DNA from: Methanosarcina horonobensis HB-1 = JCM 15518
GTDB taxonomy: Archaea; Halobacteriota; Methanosarcinia; Methanosarcinales; Methanosarcinaceae
Direction of reading: 5' to 3'
Length of the DNA stretch: 64,000 bases
Assembly (NCBI RefSeq): GCF_000970285.1
Contig: NZ_CP009516.1
Location: forward strand, 2,459,036 to 2,523,035
Notes under the pieces: generated by a model
Told to the model about the DNA's origin: nothing
The model's input: only the letters and a program-made list of their open reading frames with translations
Databases searched by the model: none
Part shown: positions 46,196 through 55,700 of the stretch, one piece after another
How the letters are laid out: each line of letters begins with the position of its first letter
Position numbering within the stretch: position 1 is the first letter of the stretch
Translations under genes and position numbers: made by a program

Positions 46196-47200
46196 TTATC
46201 CGTACCTGAGTAAAGCATTCAGTTCCGAATCTGTTTTAAGGAAAGCCTTCTCTTTTTCATGAAGTGTGCGCTGAGCAACTTCAATCCCGCTTTCCATGGA
46301 GGTCTTTTCGGACTGGCTTGCGTTGTTGTATGAACTTATAAGCTCGTTATAGTACGACCTCTCGTTCTCATAGTCAAGAGACTTTGCTTTCCAGTCCCTG
46401 TAGAGAGCAAGAAAACTTCTGTAGTTCTTCGGGTTACTGAAGGTAAGTCCCTGGTAGTACTTTTCATTTTCATTGCTGTAAACGGTATATCCACCGGTAC
46501 ATTCTATAGCTAACCATGAACCAGGTGAAACCTCAGCCAGAACCCACGCATGATTGAGACTATCAATTGTGCTTGAGTTTGAGAGATTCACAGTTCCATT
46601 GATATGATTAGGAACTTTGATTTCTCCGAGATTACCTGAACCAGAGCCTTTATGGACAGTATTTCCGTTTGCGATTCTATTATTGCCTGCAGAATCAAAA
46701 CTGCCCACTGCTATTCTTGCATTGATGCCTTTTGCCTTTAACATGTTCCAGATATCCTGAGCCATATTGTCGCAGTCATAAATATCATCTTTTGAATAGG
46801 TATGGCTGTTGCAGTAATCAGCTGCTATCTGTTCACATAACCGGATATTCTTGTCAGCCTGTACTTTCTCCTGTGAATTCGGGATGCCTGCCTCCGGAGA
46901 TTTACCAGACTCAAGAGCAAAAGTTGAATACGCAGTCAGTAAAACTCCTAAAACGCAAATTAAGGCTACAGTCCATATACCCTTTAGAACAAAGTTCTGA
47001 ACATGCATTCTACGGAAATCAAAAAAGGAGGTTAAAGCTTTTGCATAATCGAGTTCTCTGGAAGTAGAGTTTTCGGACTTGAAGTTTCTGATTTCATACT
47101 TAGAATTATCTGTGTCCGGTTTATTTTTTATCCTGTTTCCACAGCCTGAACAAAAAAGGTCTTCCGAATCTATTTTTAATCCGCACTTATTGCAGTACAC
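46196..47200 (-). CDS. Zinc-ribbon membrane protein with transglutaminase-like domain
   Basis: The 334-residue protein begins with a zinc ribbon (YCNKCGLKIDSEDLFCSGCG). A basic linker and one transmembrane helix (GIWTVALICVLGVLLTAYST, about 74-93) follow. The outer part is transglutaminase-like: an RLCEQIAADYCNSHTYSKDD region, the putative catalytic cysteine in YDCDNMAQDIWNML, histidine in SLNHAWVLAEV and acidic WLAIECTGGYTVY. The last 80 residues are a coiled coil. Such proteins could act in cell-surface peptide crosslinking or hydrolysis; the substrate is unknown. It starts with ATG after GGTAGTGGAAA. Confidence 0.82.
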   Translation of the reverse strand: MYCNKCGLKIDSEDLFCSGCGNRIKNKPDTDNSKYEIRNFKSENSTSRELDYAKALTSFFDFRRMHVQNFVLKGIWTVALICVLGVLLTAYSTFALESGKSPEAGIPNSQEKVQADKNIRLCEQIAADYCNSHTYSKDDIYDCDNMAQDIWNMLKAKGINARIAVGSFDSAGNNRIANGNTVHKGSGSGNLGEIKVPNHINGTVNLSNSSTIDSLNHAWVLAEVSPGSWLAIECTGGYTVYSNENEKYYQGLTFSNPKNYRSFLALYRDWKAKSLDYENERSYYNELISSYNNASQSEKTSMESGIEVAQRTLHEKEKAFLKTDSELNALLRYG

Positions 47201-47795
47201 TTTCCACTACCTCTTCAGGGGGTTTTCTTCTACTAAGAGAACTTAAGAGCTTCGAACCTGCAAAATCAAAAATAAAGTTTAACAGGCAGTTAAAACTCTT
47301 TTTCAATTGAGTCCTTTCAGGAGCCTATTTATTCTGTGATCCGGTTGATTAAGATTCAATTGACCGGGGTTCACTCATCAGGGCCTTGTTGATTGGTCTA
47401 ATTAATTTGTCCCCAATTTTCTGGGGATCGGATACTGTATCTTGAAAAATTCCTGTGAATTGAGTTTATGGTCAGCCAAAAGCTGGACACTAAATCATCT
47501 CAAGCGGCTTTAATCTGGATATAAAAATATTTACATATATAATTGAGTTAGTTTAATGGTAGTTTAATGATAAAAATAACTGAATAAGTAGTAGAGAAGA
47601 AAAGTAAATTTGAAAAGAGACAAAAATAAGAAATATTGAGAAAAATCGAAAATATGAAAGGGTCACGCTTTTGTTCCCTTAAAAGTTTTTCCAGAATAGA
47701 GACCGCAAAAAAATTTGCAGCTTTTTTGCAATAAAAAGACCGTTTCCTTTTCAGTTTAACAACTGAAAAGGATCTACTTAATCAGAATATCAGTT
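47201..47795. other. Intergenic region, contains the thermosome terminator
   Basis: No gene is supported. The right edge carries the terminator hairpin at 47746-47771; another small hairpin-like CCCCAATTTTCTGGGG lies at about 47412. Confidence 0.5.
47746..47771 (-). terminator. Hairpin terminator downstream of the thermosome gene
   Basis: CCTTTTCAGTT and AACTGAAAAGG form a perfect 11-bp stem around TAAC. On the minus strand it is followed by a TCTTTTTATT tract, 25 bases after the thermosome stop. Confidence 0.7.
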
Positions 47796-49433
47796 TTATC
47801 TGCGCATGTTAAGTGCAGGTGCAGACATACCTTCGTAGGTGCTTGCCATATGCTCGGGTTTGACTTCCTGCATATCGGCACGCTGGGCGCGGAGCATACT
47901 GTCAACACGAAGCACCATTGCCGCAGCTTCGGAACCTGCCTTGATGGAGTTGACCTTTACCCTGAGAGGATCAACAACGCCTTTCTCAAGCATATCTTCA
48001 GCACCGCCTGTAAGGATGTTTAAGCCGGCATTTTTGTCTTCCGCATGCTTTGCACGGAGGGTCAGGATTGAGTTGATAGCGTCAAGACCTGCGTTTCTTG
48101 CAATCGTCCTCGGAATCTCTTCAAGAGCCTCGGCAAAAGCTATGATTGCCATCTGTTCACGCCCACCTACACTGGTAGCATAAGAACGGAGTGAGAGTGC
48201 AACTTCCATTTCCGAAGCTCCACCGCCAGCGACAATTTTGCCGTCTTCGACGACGCATTTTGCAACCCTGAGAGCGTCATCGATTGCCCTTTCCAGATTG
48301 TCCACCACATGCTCGGTTCCGCCGCGAAGAACGATTGAAACCGATTTTGCTCCTTTACAGTCCCTGAGGTAGGTTTTACCCTGGTCGTCGTCCCTGTCCT
48401 GCTCAAGAAGCCCGGCATGCCCGAGTTCTTTTTCCGTAAGTTCCTTTATGTTCCGGACAGGTCTGCCTCCAGTAGCATCTGCAAGGTGCTGCATGTCGTC
48501 ATTTTTCACCCTGCGGGTTGCGTATATGCCTCTGCTCTGGAGGTAAGCTGCGACCTTGTCATCCATACCTTTGGAACAGAAAACAGCGTTTGCACCTGCT
48601 CTGATTATGTAATCCGCCATTTCAAAGAGAGCTGCATCTTCCTGCTTTACGAACTTTTCTATATCACTTACAGTGCTTATCTGAAGCTTTGCTTTGTTTG
48701 CAGTTTTTGCAGTCTCCATAGGAGTATCAACAAGTGCAATATTGGGGTTTACAATCCTGAGCGGGAAATTTTTATCGAGGGCAACCTTGTCGATCACAAT
48801 GCCCTCTACGAACTCAGTATCGTCAACAAGCCCACCGATATCTTTTGTGAGGATAATGTTTTTAAGGTCAGCTTTTCCTTCCTCGTGAATAGCAAGCACA
48901 GCATCCACACAAATTTCTGCGATCAAATTGCTGTACTTCTCGGAAGCTTTGCCTGTAATGGATGTTCTGGCAGTTTTAATAAGCAGTTCTCTGTCTTTTG
49001 CAGGAACTGCCAGGTTCTCAAAGACTTCAACAGCTTTCTCTGCTGCAAGTCTGTAACCTTTAACGAGCACTGTCGGATGCACTCCCTTTTCAATAAGACC
49101 TTCTGCTTTTTCCAGCAGGGCGCCCGTGAACACAACAGCACTTGTAGTTCCATCTCCTGCAGAACTTTCCAGAGACTGGGCAACCTCCACAATCATCTTG
49201 GCTGTTGGGTGCTCGATAGACATGTCGTGTAAGATAGTGGCACCGTCGTTTGTGATGGTGATATCTCCCAGAGGGTTTACAAGCATCTTGTCCATGCCTC
49301 TGGGTCCAAGAGTACTCTTAACTATGTTTGCTACTGCCTTTGCAGCTGCAATATTCATGCTGAGCGCGTCTTTTCCCTTTGTTTGTTCTTTTCTCGGGTC
49401 TATTATAAAGATTGGCTGGCCACCTTTATCCAT
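47796..49433 (-). CDS. Thermosome (group II chaperonin) subunit
   Basis: The 545-residue subunit has the equatorial ATP-binding motifs TLGPRGMDKMLV, NDGATIL and GDGTTSAVVFTGALL, and the C-terminal GGGASEMEVALSL. It belongs to the group II chaperonins (thermosome/CCT), double-ring ATP-dependent protein-folding machines. The frame is open to 49478, but the ATG at 49433 (MDKGGQPIFIIDPRKEQTKG) has AGGAGG nine bases upstream and matches the family start. The C-terminus ends ALNMRR and lacks the GGM-rich tail seen in many thermosomes. The AT-rich upstream region (to 49850) has no gene; it contains a GTGCC...GGCAC hairpin that could lie in a long leader. Confidence 0.97.
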   Translation of the reverse strand: MDKGGQPIFIIDPRKEQTKGKDALSMNIAAAKAVANIVKSTLGPRGMDKMLVNPLGDITITNDGATILHDMSIEHPTAKMIVEVAQSLESSAGDGTTSAVVFTGALLEKAEGLIEKGVHPTVLVKGYRLAAEKAVEVFENLAVPAKDRELLIKTARTSITGKASEKYSNLIAEICVDAVLAIHEEGKADLKNIILTKDIGGLVDDTEFVEGIVIDKVALDKNFPLRIVNPNIALVDTPMETAKTANKAKLQISTVSDIEKFVKQEDAALFEMADYIIRAGANAVFCSKGMDDKVAAYLQSRGIYATRRVKNDDMQHLADATGGRPVRNIKELTEKELGHAGLLEQDRDDDQGKTYLRDCKGAKSVSIVLRGGTEHVVDNLERAIDDALRVAKCVVEDGKIVAGGGASEMEVALSLRSYATSVGGREQMAIIAFAEALEEIPRTIARNAGLDAINSILTLRAKHAEDKNAGLNILTGGAEDMLEKGVVDPLRVKVNSIKAGSEAAAMVLRVDSMLRAQRADMQEVKPEHMASTYEGMSAPALNMRR

Positions 49434-49850
49434 CTGAACAAAACCTCCTGAAAATACATAGTACGAATTGAAGGACAAATAATTGATAATTTGAAGTTGT
49501 TTTCTTGCTTGCGGCTGATTTATCCAGTGCCTCGAAACCAGGCACCCTGTTTTGCACAGTCTGTTTGACTTGCAGGTAGTAATTGATCAGGAAATTACTG
49601 ATAATACTTCTATAAAAATATGCCGGTAAGACCTGTTATTTTACAAAAAGAATACTGTTTCCGCTTCCTGTTATCCTCTAAAGAAGAAAAAGGCAGTTTT
49701 CTATCCTGCCTGCTTTTTTGAATTCTTGCTCTTTTGAATTCTCATTCTTTTATATGAGATTTTATTCTTTTACGCGAGATACTTTTATGTGAAATATCCG
49801 GTTCTGTGCGATTTTTGAGCGAATTTGTTATGAACCTGTCACGAGCCTGT
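49434..49850. other. Intergenic, upstream of the thermosome gene
   Basis: No gene. It contains the AGGAGG site at 49443-49448 region, a GTGCCTCGAAACCAGGCAC hairpin near 49529, and two TATA-like stretches. The long gap suggests a regulated promoter, which is common for chaperonins. Confidence 0.5.
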
Positions 49851-50555
49851 TTACTTCTGCCTCGGGACAGTTTTTACAGATCCATCTTTCTTTCCTATAT
49901 AAAGCTCGTCAACATTACAAAAAATTCCGTGCTCAACTACTCCGGGAATTGCAGATAGTTGAAGAGCAAGGGCTTCAGGATCTTTTATAGTACCAAACTC
50001 CACATCAAGGATAAAGTTCCCATTATCCGTTATTACGGGCCCGTCTTTTTTTACAGCAGACCTGAGTTTCGGTTCCCCTCCGAGATTTCGGATTTTATTT
50101 ATTGCAAGTTCTTTTGCAAAGGGCAGAATTTCCACAGGTACGGGTTTAACAAGCTGCGTGCTCGTTTTCGATTCGTCGGCAACAACCACAAACCGTCTTG
50201 CAGACATAGAAACTATTTTTTCCCTTGTATGAGCCGCCCCTCCTCCTTTAATGGCACGGAGTTCGGAGTCGATCTGGTCAGCTCCGTCAATGGCGATATC
50301 CAGCTCAGGGTTCTGGGAAAGGGTGGTCAGCCTGATTCCGGCATCTATCGCCAGCATTTCGGACTGATAGGATGTAACAACCCCCAGGATATCAAGCCCT
50401 TCCTCCTTCACCCTGCGCCCCAGTTCTTTTATTGTATACGCAACTGTTGAGCCTGTACCGAGCCCGACAACCATTCCTGAGCTGACAAGCCCTGCTGCAG
50501 CAATTCCTGCCGCCCGTTTTTCAGGAGAATCAGTAGAAGTATTTCTTTCAGTCAT
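49851..50555 (-). CDS. rpiA: Ribose-5-phosphate isomerase A
   Basis: The 234-residue enzyme has the RpiA phosphate-binding loop [16 protein letters not shown] (about 31-46), the catalytic [20 protein letters not shown] (about 85-104, with conserved D and K) and [12 protein letters not shown]. It interconverts ribose 5-phosphate and ribulose 5-phosphate, linking nucleotide synthesis with the ribulose-monophosphate route used by methanogens for pentose supply. The ATG at 50555 is chosen over the GTG at 50567 because GGTGG lies eight bases before it. It follows aspS-side DNA with a 120-base gap and is monocistronic. Confidence 0.95.
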   Translation of the reverse strand: MTERNTSTDSPEKRAAGIAAAGLVSSGMVVGLGTGSTVAYTIKELGRRVKEEGLDILGVVTSYQSEMLAIDAGIRLTTLSQNPELDIAIDGADQIDSELRAIKGGGAAHTREKIVSMSARRFVVVADESKTSTQLVKPVPVEILPFAKELAINKIRNLGGEPKLRSAVKKDGPVITDNGNFILDVEFGTIKDPEALALQLSAIPGVVEHGIFCNVDELYIGKKDGSVKTVPRQK

Positions 50556-50675
50556 TTTATGTTCCACCTTTCAGCTCTAAAGAGATTAACTAAAGAGACT
50601 AACTAAAAAGATTAACAAATGCAACAACTTTCAGAACAGGAAGTCCTTTCAAGCTTAAAAGAGAAAAATTTGGGA

Positions 50676-52010
50676 TCAGGGAGAAAGTCTTCTCCTGTCC
50701 CTTGGGAAGAGCACGGTATCCCTGATATTGTCAGTTCCGAGCATGGTCATAACAAAACGTTCACAACCCATTCCCCATCCTGCATGTGGAGGCATTCCGT
50801 ATTCGAAGGCTTTAAGGTAGAACTCAAAGCCGTCAGGGTTCAGGCCCTGTGACTCAATCCTGCTTTTGAGCAGAGCAGGAATGTGAATACGCTGGGCTCC
50901 TGAAGAAAGTTCCATTGTGCGGTGCATCATATCAAAAGACTTGCTGAACTCAGGCCTGTCCTCGTAAGGCATGGCATAGAAAGGTTTGATTTCCGTGGGC
51001 CAGTCAATAATGAAGTAGTGGGACTCGCCTGTGGTCTCGTAGACATAATCTCCTACTGTGTGCTCTCCAAGAGTGCCCAGGTCATCTCCCCAGTGCATTT
51101 TCTCTTCCGAGCGGCTGTTTATGATCTCGATTACTTCATCATAGGTAAGTTTCAGGAAAGGAGTCTTCGGTACCTTCAGTTCAACCCCGAGAGCTTCAAG
51201 GGAGGATTTGCAGTTCTCGATTACCTGTGTATAAACATAAGCCACTAGGTTTTCCAGGATCTCCATTACATCGAAGTGGTCTGCAAAGCTGACCTCAACG
51301 TCAATGGAAGTGGCTTCGTTTAAGTGTCTGCGGGTATCGTGCTCTTCTGCCCTGAAGATTGGCCCGATTTCAAAGGCTCTGTCAAAGCCGCCTCCCATGA
51401 GGATCTGCTTGAAAAGCTGGGGACTCTGGTTGAGGAAAGCTTCCCTGTCAAAATAAGTAATCGGGAAAAGGGCGGTTCCTCCTTCTGTTGCCGTAGCGAC
51501 GACTTTTGGGGTTGCGGTTTCAATAAAGTTGTTCTTTACAAAGAATTCCCTGATAGCCTGAAGGGATTCGTGCCTGATCTTGAAAACTGCAGTTGTCTCA
51601 GCTCTTCTCAGATCAATAAAGCGAGAATCAAGCCTTGTATCGAGTTCGGCTTCCACCTTTCCGGTAGTGTCCATGGGAAGGGGGGAACCTGCCACGTTCA
51701 GGATATTGATCTCGTCAGGGAGAAGTTCATAGCCGTTCGGGGCTTTTTCTTCAAACTTGACAGTGCCGGTTACTGAGATTACGGACTCGCGAACAAGCCT
51801 TTTTGCGGTCTCAAAGAGCTCTTTGTCTATTTTTTTCTTTACAAGTGTAACCTGAGCCTTTCCTTCCCTGTCCCTGAGCACGACAAAACAGATTCCTCCG
51901 AGGTCTCTTACCTCGTGGACCCAGCCTGCAAGGGTAACTTTCTGACCGTTATCAACCTTATCCGGTTTGATATCGGCTGTATAATGCGTTCTGAGATTTG
52001 CTAAAGACAT
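50676..52010 (-). CDS. aspS: Aspartyl-tRNA synthetase
   Basis: The 444-residue class IIb synthetase has an N-terminal OB-fold anticodon domain ([20 protein letters not shown]), motif 1 around [17 protein letters not shown], motif 2 [20 protein letters not shown] and motif 3 [15 protein letters not shown]. It is the archaeal/eukaryal type (about 430-440 aa, no bacterial insertion). In many archaea this enzyme also charges tRNA-Asn when AsnRS is absent; whether that applies here cannot be read from this gene alone. The start ATG follows TAGGTGAATTT, with AGGTGA as ribosome binding site. It is monocistronic. Confidence 0.96.
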   Translation of the reverse strand: MSLANLRTHYTADIKPDKVDNGQKVTLAGWVHEVRDLGGICFVVLRDREGKAQVTLVKKKIDKELFETAKRLVRESVISVTGTVKFEEKAPNGYELLPDEINILNVAGSPLPMDTTGKVEAELDTRLDSRFIDLRRAETTAVFKIRHESLQAIREFFVKNNFIETATPKVVATATEGGTALFPITYFDREAFLNQSPQLFKQILMGGGFDRAFEIGPIFRAEEHDTRRHLNEATSIDVEVSFADHFDVMEILENLVAYVYTQVIENCKSSLEALGVELKVPKTPFLKLTYDEVIEIINSRSEEKMHWGDDLGTLGEHTVGDYVYETTGESHYFIIDWPTEIKPFYAMPYEDRPEFSKSFDMMHRTMELSSGAQRIHIPALLKSRIESQGLNPDGFEFYLKAFEYGMPPHAGWGMGCERFVMTMLGTDNIRDTVLFPRDRRRLSP

Positions 52011-52506
52011 AAATTCACCTAATTAGAGGGTAAATTAAACGTAAATATAAGAATGAAGCTGAAACGTAGGTGAATAGTCATAACTCATTATTAATGTATT
52101 TGTTCCCCGAATTGCGCCTCGGGAGTACGCCGTCCTTTTCGCTCACTTCGCTCGCTCAAGAGGACTAATTTAGATGTTTATTATTACTTTTGCTTCATCA
52201 AGGATCATTTCCGGCATTTTTTGGCAAAGAAAAATAACAACCGGAGAACCTGAAAAAGTTATATATAAATTCTGTACTATTTTCGTACTATCTACTAGTC
52301 TAGAAGGGAAGAGAAAAACTAGTGTCGTGTCAACGATTAAATGTCGTATAAAATTGGCTACAACTATTCGAATCATTCGACCCTTTAGGATTGACGCAGC
52401 ATAGCATTTTTTTACGGATAAACTCATAGAAACTTTACTTCACATTAGCTCAAGATGATTACATGAAAAAAAATTTTGTTAACTTAAAATAGTTGAAAAT
52501 TGTAGC
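52011..52506. other. Intergenic region with a dispersed repeat and a solo strong promoter
   Basis: Contains the palindromic repeat at 52131-52171 and a strong plus-strand TATA box (about 52257-52268) with no reading frame behind it. See findings. Confidence 0.5.
52131..52171. repeat. Dispersed GAGCGAAG palindromic repeat, copy 2 (inverted)
   Basis: CGTCCTTTTCGCTCACTTCG followed by CTCGCTCAAGAGGACTAATTT is the reverse complement of copy 1 at 14318 apart from a few changes. The stem arms (GTCCTTTT / AAGAGGAC) are kept. Confidence 0.8.
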
Positions 52507-54255
52507 TTAATAAACATTTAATTGATTTAAAGAATAAAATTTTCCTGAATTTACGATATTAATTTTTTCCTCATATTCTTTCAATAGTTTGTGATCATTT
52601 TCACGTGATGCATAAATAAAAATATTATTTAAAACAATCATCAAATTACTTATATTTTTTAATTGAACAAATATTTTTTCAGCCTCTTTAAGACAACTTA
52701 ACTCGATTTCAACTTGATTCAAAAAGCCGTATGGTGCACTTAAATTTGAATAGCAGATACCAACTTCATTATACATGCCTAATTCTTTGAAACATTCCAT
52801 TGCTTTTTTGAAATATTCAATAGATTCTAAAGGTTGTTTTTCTTTATGTAAATTTCCTAAACTTACATAACACCGTGCAATTCCAATTAATTCTCCATTT
52901 TTTGTCCTGATATCTAATGATATTTTTAAGTTTCTTAAAGCATTATCAAAATCTCCTAGTTCCTTGTAGTAGTTTCCAATTGCCATGAGAATGTTAGCTT
53001 CCACTCCAAGGTTAGAATCCTCCTGTGAATTATACATTTTTATAGCTAAATTGAAATTTTCAAAAGCTTTTACGTAATCCTTAAGCTCGGTGTATATGGT
53101 TCCAATGCCTACGTAACAGTTAATCCTCTGAGCTTTAAGTTGATAACCATTATCATAGATATTAAGTTCTTCTAAGGCTTTATTGTAGTGAAAAAGTGCC
53201 TCATTTAGTTTATGTAACATATGAAAAATAAATCCTAAAGATAAATGACAGTCATGCGGACCAAATGAGTTCTTACGCCTTTTACTAATCTTTATAGATT
53301 TCTTGAAATATTTTTCAGCTTTTTGATAATTAGAAATCGAAGTAAACATTTTTCCGGCGAAAATTTCCCTTACTCCGTTATTATTAATTTGTCTTGTCCA
53401 AGCTTTCAGATGAGTTTCCCAATTCACAGTCCTTTTCAAATAAATAAAGTTTCCAATATCTTTCTCATACATCTTCCACAAATTCTTTATAAAAACATCA
53501 GTATTGCATTTTATACATATTCCATCAAAGTTATAGAAAGGATTGTTAACATCTATTTTTGTTAACTCTTTTGGGGATATAATTTCATCAAGACTTTTAT
53601 GCTTAACAAAAATAACTTCCTTATTTTTACTTAATAAATTGTTTAGATATGGATTTATATCAAATTTATCTGAACAGCTATAACCTAAAACTAGAATTTT
53701 GCTGTGAGATCCACCCAAAAAAACGTAATCCATAATCTTTTTTTGGTTTTTAGTTAATCCTTGACCAACCTTATTCACAGTGTTTAACAAGGAATCATAT
53801 CTCTCTACACTTCCGTGAATTTTAAACAAATTAAGTTTGCCTTTTTTGTTTTTGAAGTCGATTTTTGAAAAATCATCGTCATCATAGTGAATTACAAACT
53901 CAAGTCCTTCTTTTATTAATGCTTTTTCAAAGAGAAGATCAAAATTTGTAGTTAATATTGTTTTAACGATGCCTAATTTTGCTAATTTTGCAATTAGTAC
54001 ATGATTTGTGTTTGGCTCTCCATATCTAAAAATTTGAAAAATTTTCTCATCCGCATCTGAAGCTAAATTATGTACAAAATATTCAAAAGGCATTTTAGAG
54101 CTAATTATCTCTTCGACGTCTTCTTTCTCCAACATTATTTTATTTAAAATAGATATTTCCAAATCATGTGCTAAAGGCAATCCAGAGTTTTTTGAAATCC
54201 CAGCACCTGCGAAAATCGCTAATTCATTATCTTTAAGTGTATTTAAATTAAACAC
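52507..54255 (-). CDS. SIR2-like domain protein with TPR repeats (defence-effector candidate)
   Basis: The 582-residue protein starts with a SIR2-like NAD-binding domain: FAGAGISKNSGLPLA (about 15-29), TTNFDLLFEK (102-111), the catalytic-type histidine in KIHGSVERY (H147), and VLGYSCSDKFDINPYL. Residues about 290-560 form TPR-like repeats (YQKAEKYFKKSIKI, LNEALFHYNKALEE, YVKAFENFNLAIKMY, FDNALRNLKISLDI). SIR2 domains of this type are NADases in several prokaryotic anti-phage systems, where sensing causes NAD depletion. The SIR2-TPR layout has no standard name in what I can recall. It is AT-rich compared with the core genes around it and lies beside a toxin-antitoxin-like pair and repeats, suggesting an acquired defence island. 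Confidence 0.85.
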   Translation of the reverse strand: MFNLNTLKDNELAIFAGAGISKNSGLPLAHDLEISILNKIMLEKEDVEEIISSKMPFEYFVHNLASDADEKIFQIFRYGEPNTNHVLIAKLAKLGIVKTILTTNFDLLFEKALIKEGLEFVIHYDDDDFSKIDFKNKKGKLNLFKIHGSVERYDSLLNTVNKVGQGLTKNQKKIMDYVFLGGSHSKILVLGYSCSDKFDINPYLNNLLSKNKEVIFVKHKSLDEIISPKELTKIDVNNPFYNFDGICIKCNTDVFIKNLWKMYEKDIGNFIYLKRTVNWETHLKAWTRQINNNGVREIFAGKMFTSISNYQKAEKYFKKSIKISKRRKNSFGPHDCHLSLGFIFHMLHKLNEALFHYNKALEELNIYDNGYQLKAQRINCYVGIGTIYTELKDYVKAFENFNLAIKMYNSQEDSNLGVEANILMAIGNYYKELGDFDNALRNLKISLDIRTKNGELIGIARCYVSLGNLHKEKQPLESIEYFKKAMECFKELGMYNEVGICYSNLSAPYGFLNQVEIELSCLKEAEKIFVQLKNISNLMIVLNNIFIYASRENDHKLLKEYEEKINIVNSGKFYSLNQLNVY

Positions 54256-54666
54256 GTTCTCGCTGTCTCTCTAGAATTATAATTCTATTTATTGTCTATC
54301 TATGTAAGCGTAATAGAAAACCTTATTAGAAAATTAAAAAACTTTAACAGACCATTAATTCATTTTAGAATTTAAACATATTATATTTTACTAATTACAG
54401 ATTTTATGTTAACCACAGGCCCTTAGCCAAGTTTAAGCATTTAGTCTCTACAATTAAAAAAATCTCAGTCAAAAGCCCTGATCGTTATGTGAAAGCCAGT
54501 CTTTACGCATAGCAGGCAGATAGGCTTCGCCACGCCAGAATGACATCATTCCAGAGTGTTCGGGTTCGATTGTTTGCAGTTCCAAGCTTGTGTCCGGGAT
54601 ACCTCTATAAAAATAGCATAGAAGGGAGAAAAAATAAAGAAAAAAAGGAGATCAAATTATTATTTT
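54256..54666. other. Intergenic region with a diverged copy of the island repeat
   Basis: AT-rich. The part at 54480-54612 resembles the larger repeats at 55458 and 56704 (GGCAGATA, CGCC, CCAGA, GTTCGGGTTCG). No gene. Confidence 0.5.
54480..54612. repeat. Island repeat, diverged short copy
   Basis: Shares the ordered blocks GCAGGCAGATA, CACGCCAGA and TTCGGGTTCG with the full-length copies at 55458 and 56704 but is shorter and more diverged. Confidence 0.5.
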
Positions 54667-55041
54667 TCAACAAGCCATAGCAATTTGACCAGCTTGCAAG
54701 TTCATATTGTTAATTCCACGCGAAACGCTTACTTTTTCAACATTAGCATTTCTAAATTTAGCGAACACAGTTATTGTCACTTCTATATCTGTTTTCGAAA
54801 TCGTAACAAGGGATTTAAAACTGGTAGTGCCACTCAATAAAAGTTTTGACACACCAAAGTTTTTAGAGGCATTAAGTAATTCTACACCAATAGGAGATCC
54901 ATCTATCCCAAGGTCTAATACCAAATCTCCCATTTCTACAGAAGAATGATATTTTTGACTTTTATCACGGAAAAAGAAAATATCCGTTTCAAAATCATAA
55001 TTCCAAAAATCAATATATCGATGATCCTTATCCATTCTCAC
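54667..55041 (-). CDS. DUF2283-family protein (antitoxin-like partner)
   Basis: This 124-residue protein contains the DUF2283 core YIDFWNYDFETDIFFFR, then GDLVLDLGIDGSPIGVELLN, followed by a C-terminal extension of about 50 residues (TDIEVTITVFAKFRNANVEK). DUF2283 proteins are small and often paired with DUF4258 proteins. The start (GTG at 55041, or ATG two codons later) lies inside the end of the DUF4258 gene; the frames overlap by 14 bases. The GGAG just upstream supports translation. Such overlapping pairs are proposed toxin-antitoxin modules, but which partner is toxic is not settled. No other function is known. Confidence 0.8.
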   Translation of the reverse strand: MRMDKDHRYIDFWNYDFETDIFFFRDKSQKYHSSVEMGDLVLDLGIDGSPIGVELLNASKNFGVSKLLLSGTTSFKSLVTISKTDIEVTITVFAKFRNANVEKVSVSRGINNMNLQAGQIAMAC

Positions 55042-55342
55042 CCGATCTCCTTTTTGATTCCTGTTGGTGAACAGTTATTAACCTAACTTTACTGGGACTG
55101 GCAATTATACAAACTATTACTATGATCAAATCATATTTGTCATCTATGCTGTAGAAGAGCTTAAATTTACCGTCTGTTTGTTCTTCTATTTTTACAGGAC
55201 CTTGAGTTGCCATTAAAACACAAATTCCATCAAAATCTGGGACTATACCGTTCTGGCGTAGTTCCAGCATTTCGAGAAAATGATTAGTCGTAATAAGATC
55301 ACGGTTTTTTGCATGATGCATTACGGTTTCAATAATGTTCAA
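55028..55342 (-). CDS. DUF4258-family protein (toxin-like partner)
   Basis: The 104-residue protein carries the DUF4258 pattern: ETVMHHAKNRDLITTNHFLE near the N-terminus, a middle KIEEQTDGKFKLFYSID, then IIVIVCIIASPSKVRLITVH. DUF4258 resembles RelE/HigB-type small RNase toxins in size and arrangement. It overlaps the DUF2283 gene downstream by 14 bases, so the two are translationally coupled. No membrane helix or signal peptide is expected despite the hydrophobic strand (LIIVIVCIIA). The ATG is at 55342 with GGGCAC-like sequence upstream and no strong Shine-Dalgarno sequence. Confidence 0.78.
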   Translation of the reverse strand: MNIIETVMHHAKNRDLITTNHFLEMLELRQNGIVPDFDGICVLMATQGPVKIEEQTDGKFKLFYSIDDKYDLIIVIVCIIASPSKVRLITVHQQESKRRSGENG

Positions 55343-55700
55343 AAAGTGCCCTCAAAAGTTCCAGTTTATCTAAGGAAACATAGATTATACATCTTAAAAA
55401 TATTTCGTTTCATGGTGTTTTCCTGAACATAAATATCCAAAAAATATTCACAGGTATGGAGAAAAACACAGTGGAGATACCCCGCACTCCGTAAAAGTCT
55501 TCATTTCCAGGCTTCGTCCCCAAACCTTTATACGCGGAAAACCTGTACGTGTGACAGGCAGATAGCCGCGAACTGCGCGGCATGCCAGAGCGTCCGGGTT
55601 CGGCTTTCCGCAGGTTGGGACCCCCTTTCCGGGATGTCCGCTCTCAGAATGGAACAAAGAAAGAGCTGTAAAGTTTTTTATGATAATTTTCTCTGGATAA
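55343..55700. other. Intergenic region occupied by the island repeat (copy L)
   Basis: Mostly the repeat at 55458-55645; otherwise AT-rich. The 90-codon minus-strand frame through it is considered a by-product of the repeat. Confidence 0.5.
55458..55645. repeat. ~185-bp island repeat, left copy
   Basis: Direct copy of the segment at 56704-56885, on the other side of the CPBP gene. Shared blocks in order: ACCCCGCACT, AGTCTTCAT, CTTCG, CCCCAAAC, CTGTACGTGT, CAGGCAGATA, GCGAACT, CGGCATG, CAGAGCGTCCGGGTTCGGCT and TTCCGCAGGTTGGGA. It is not coding in a consistent frame between copies. Confidence 0.85.
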
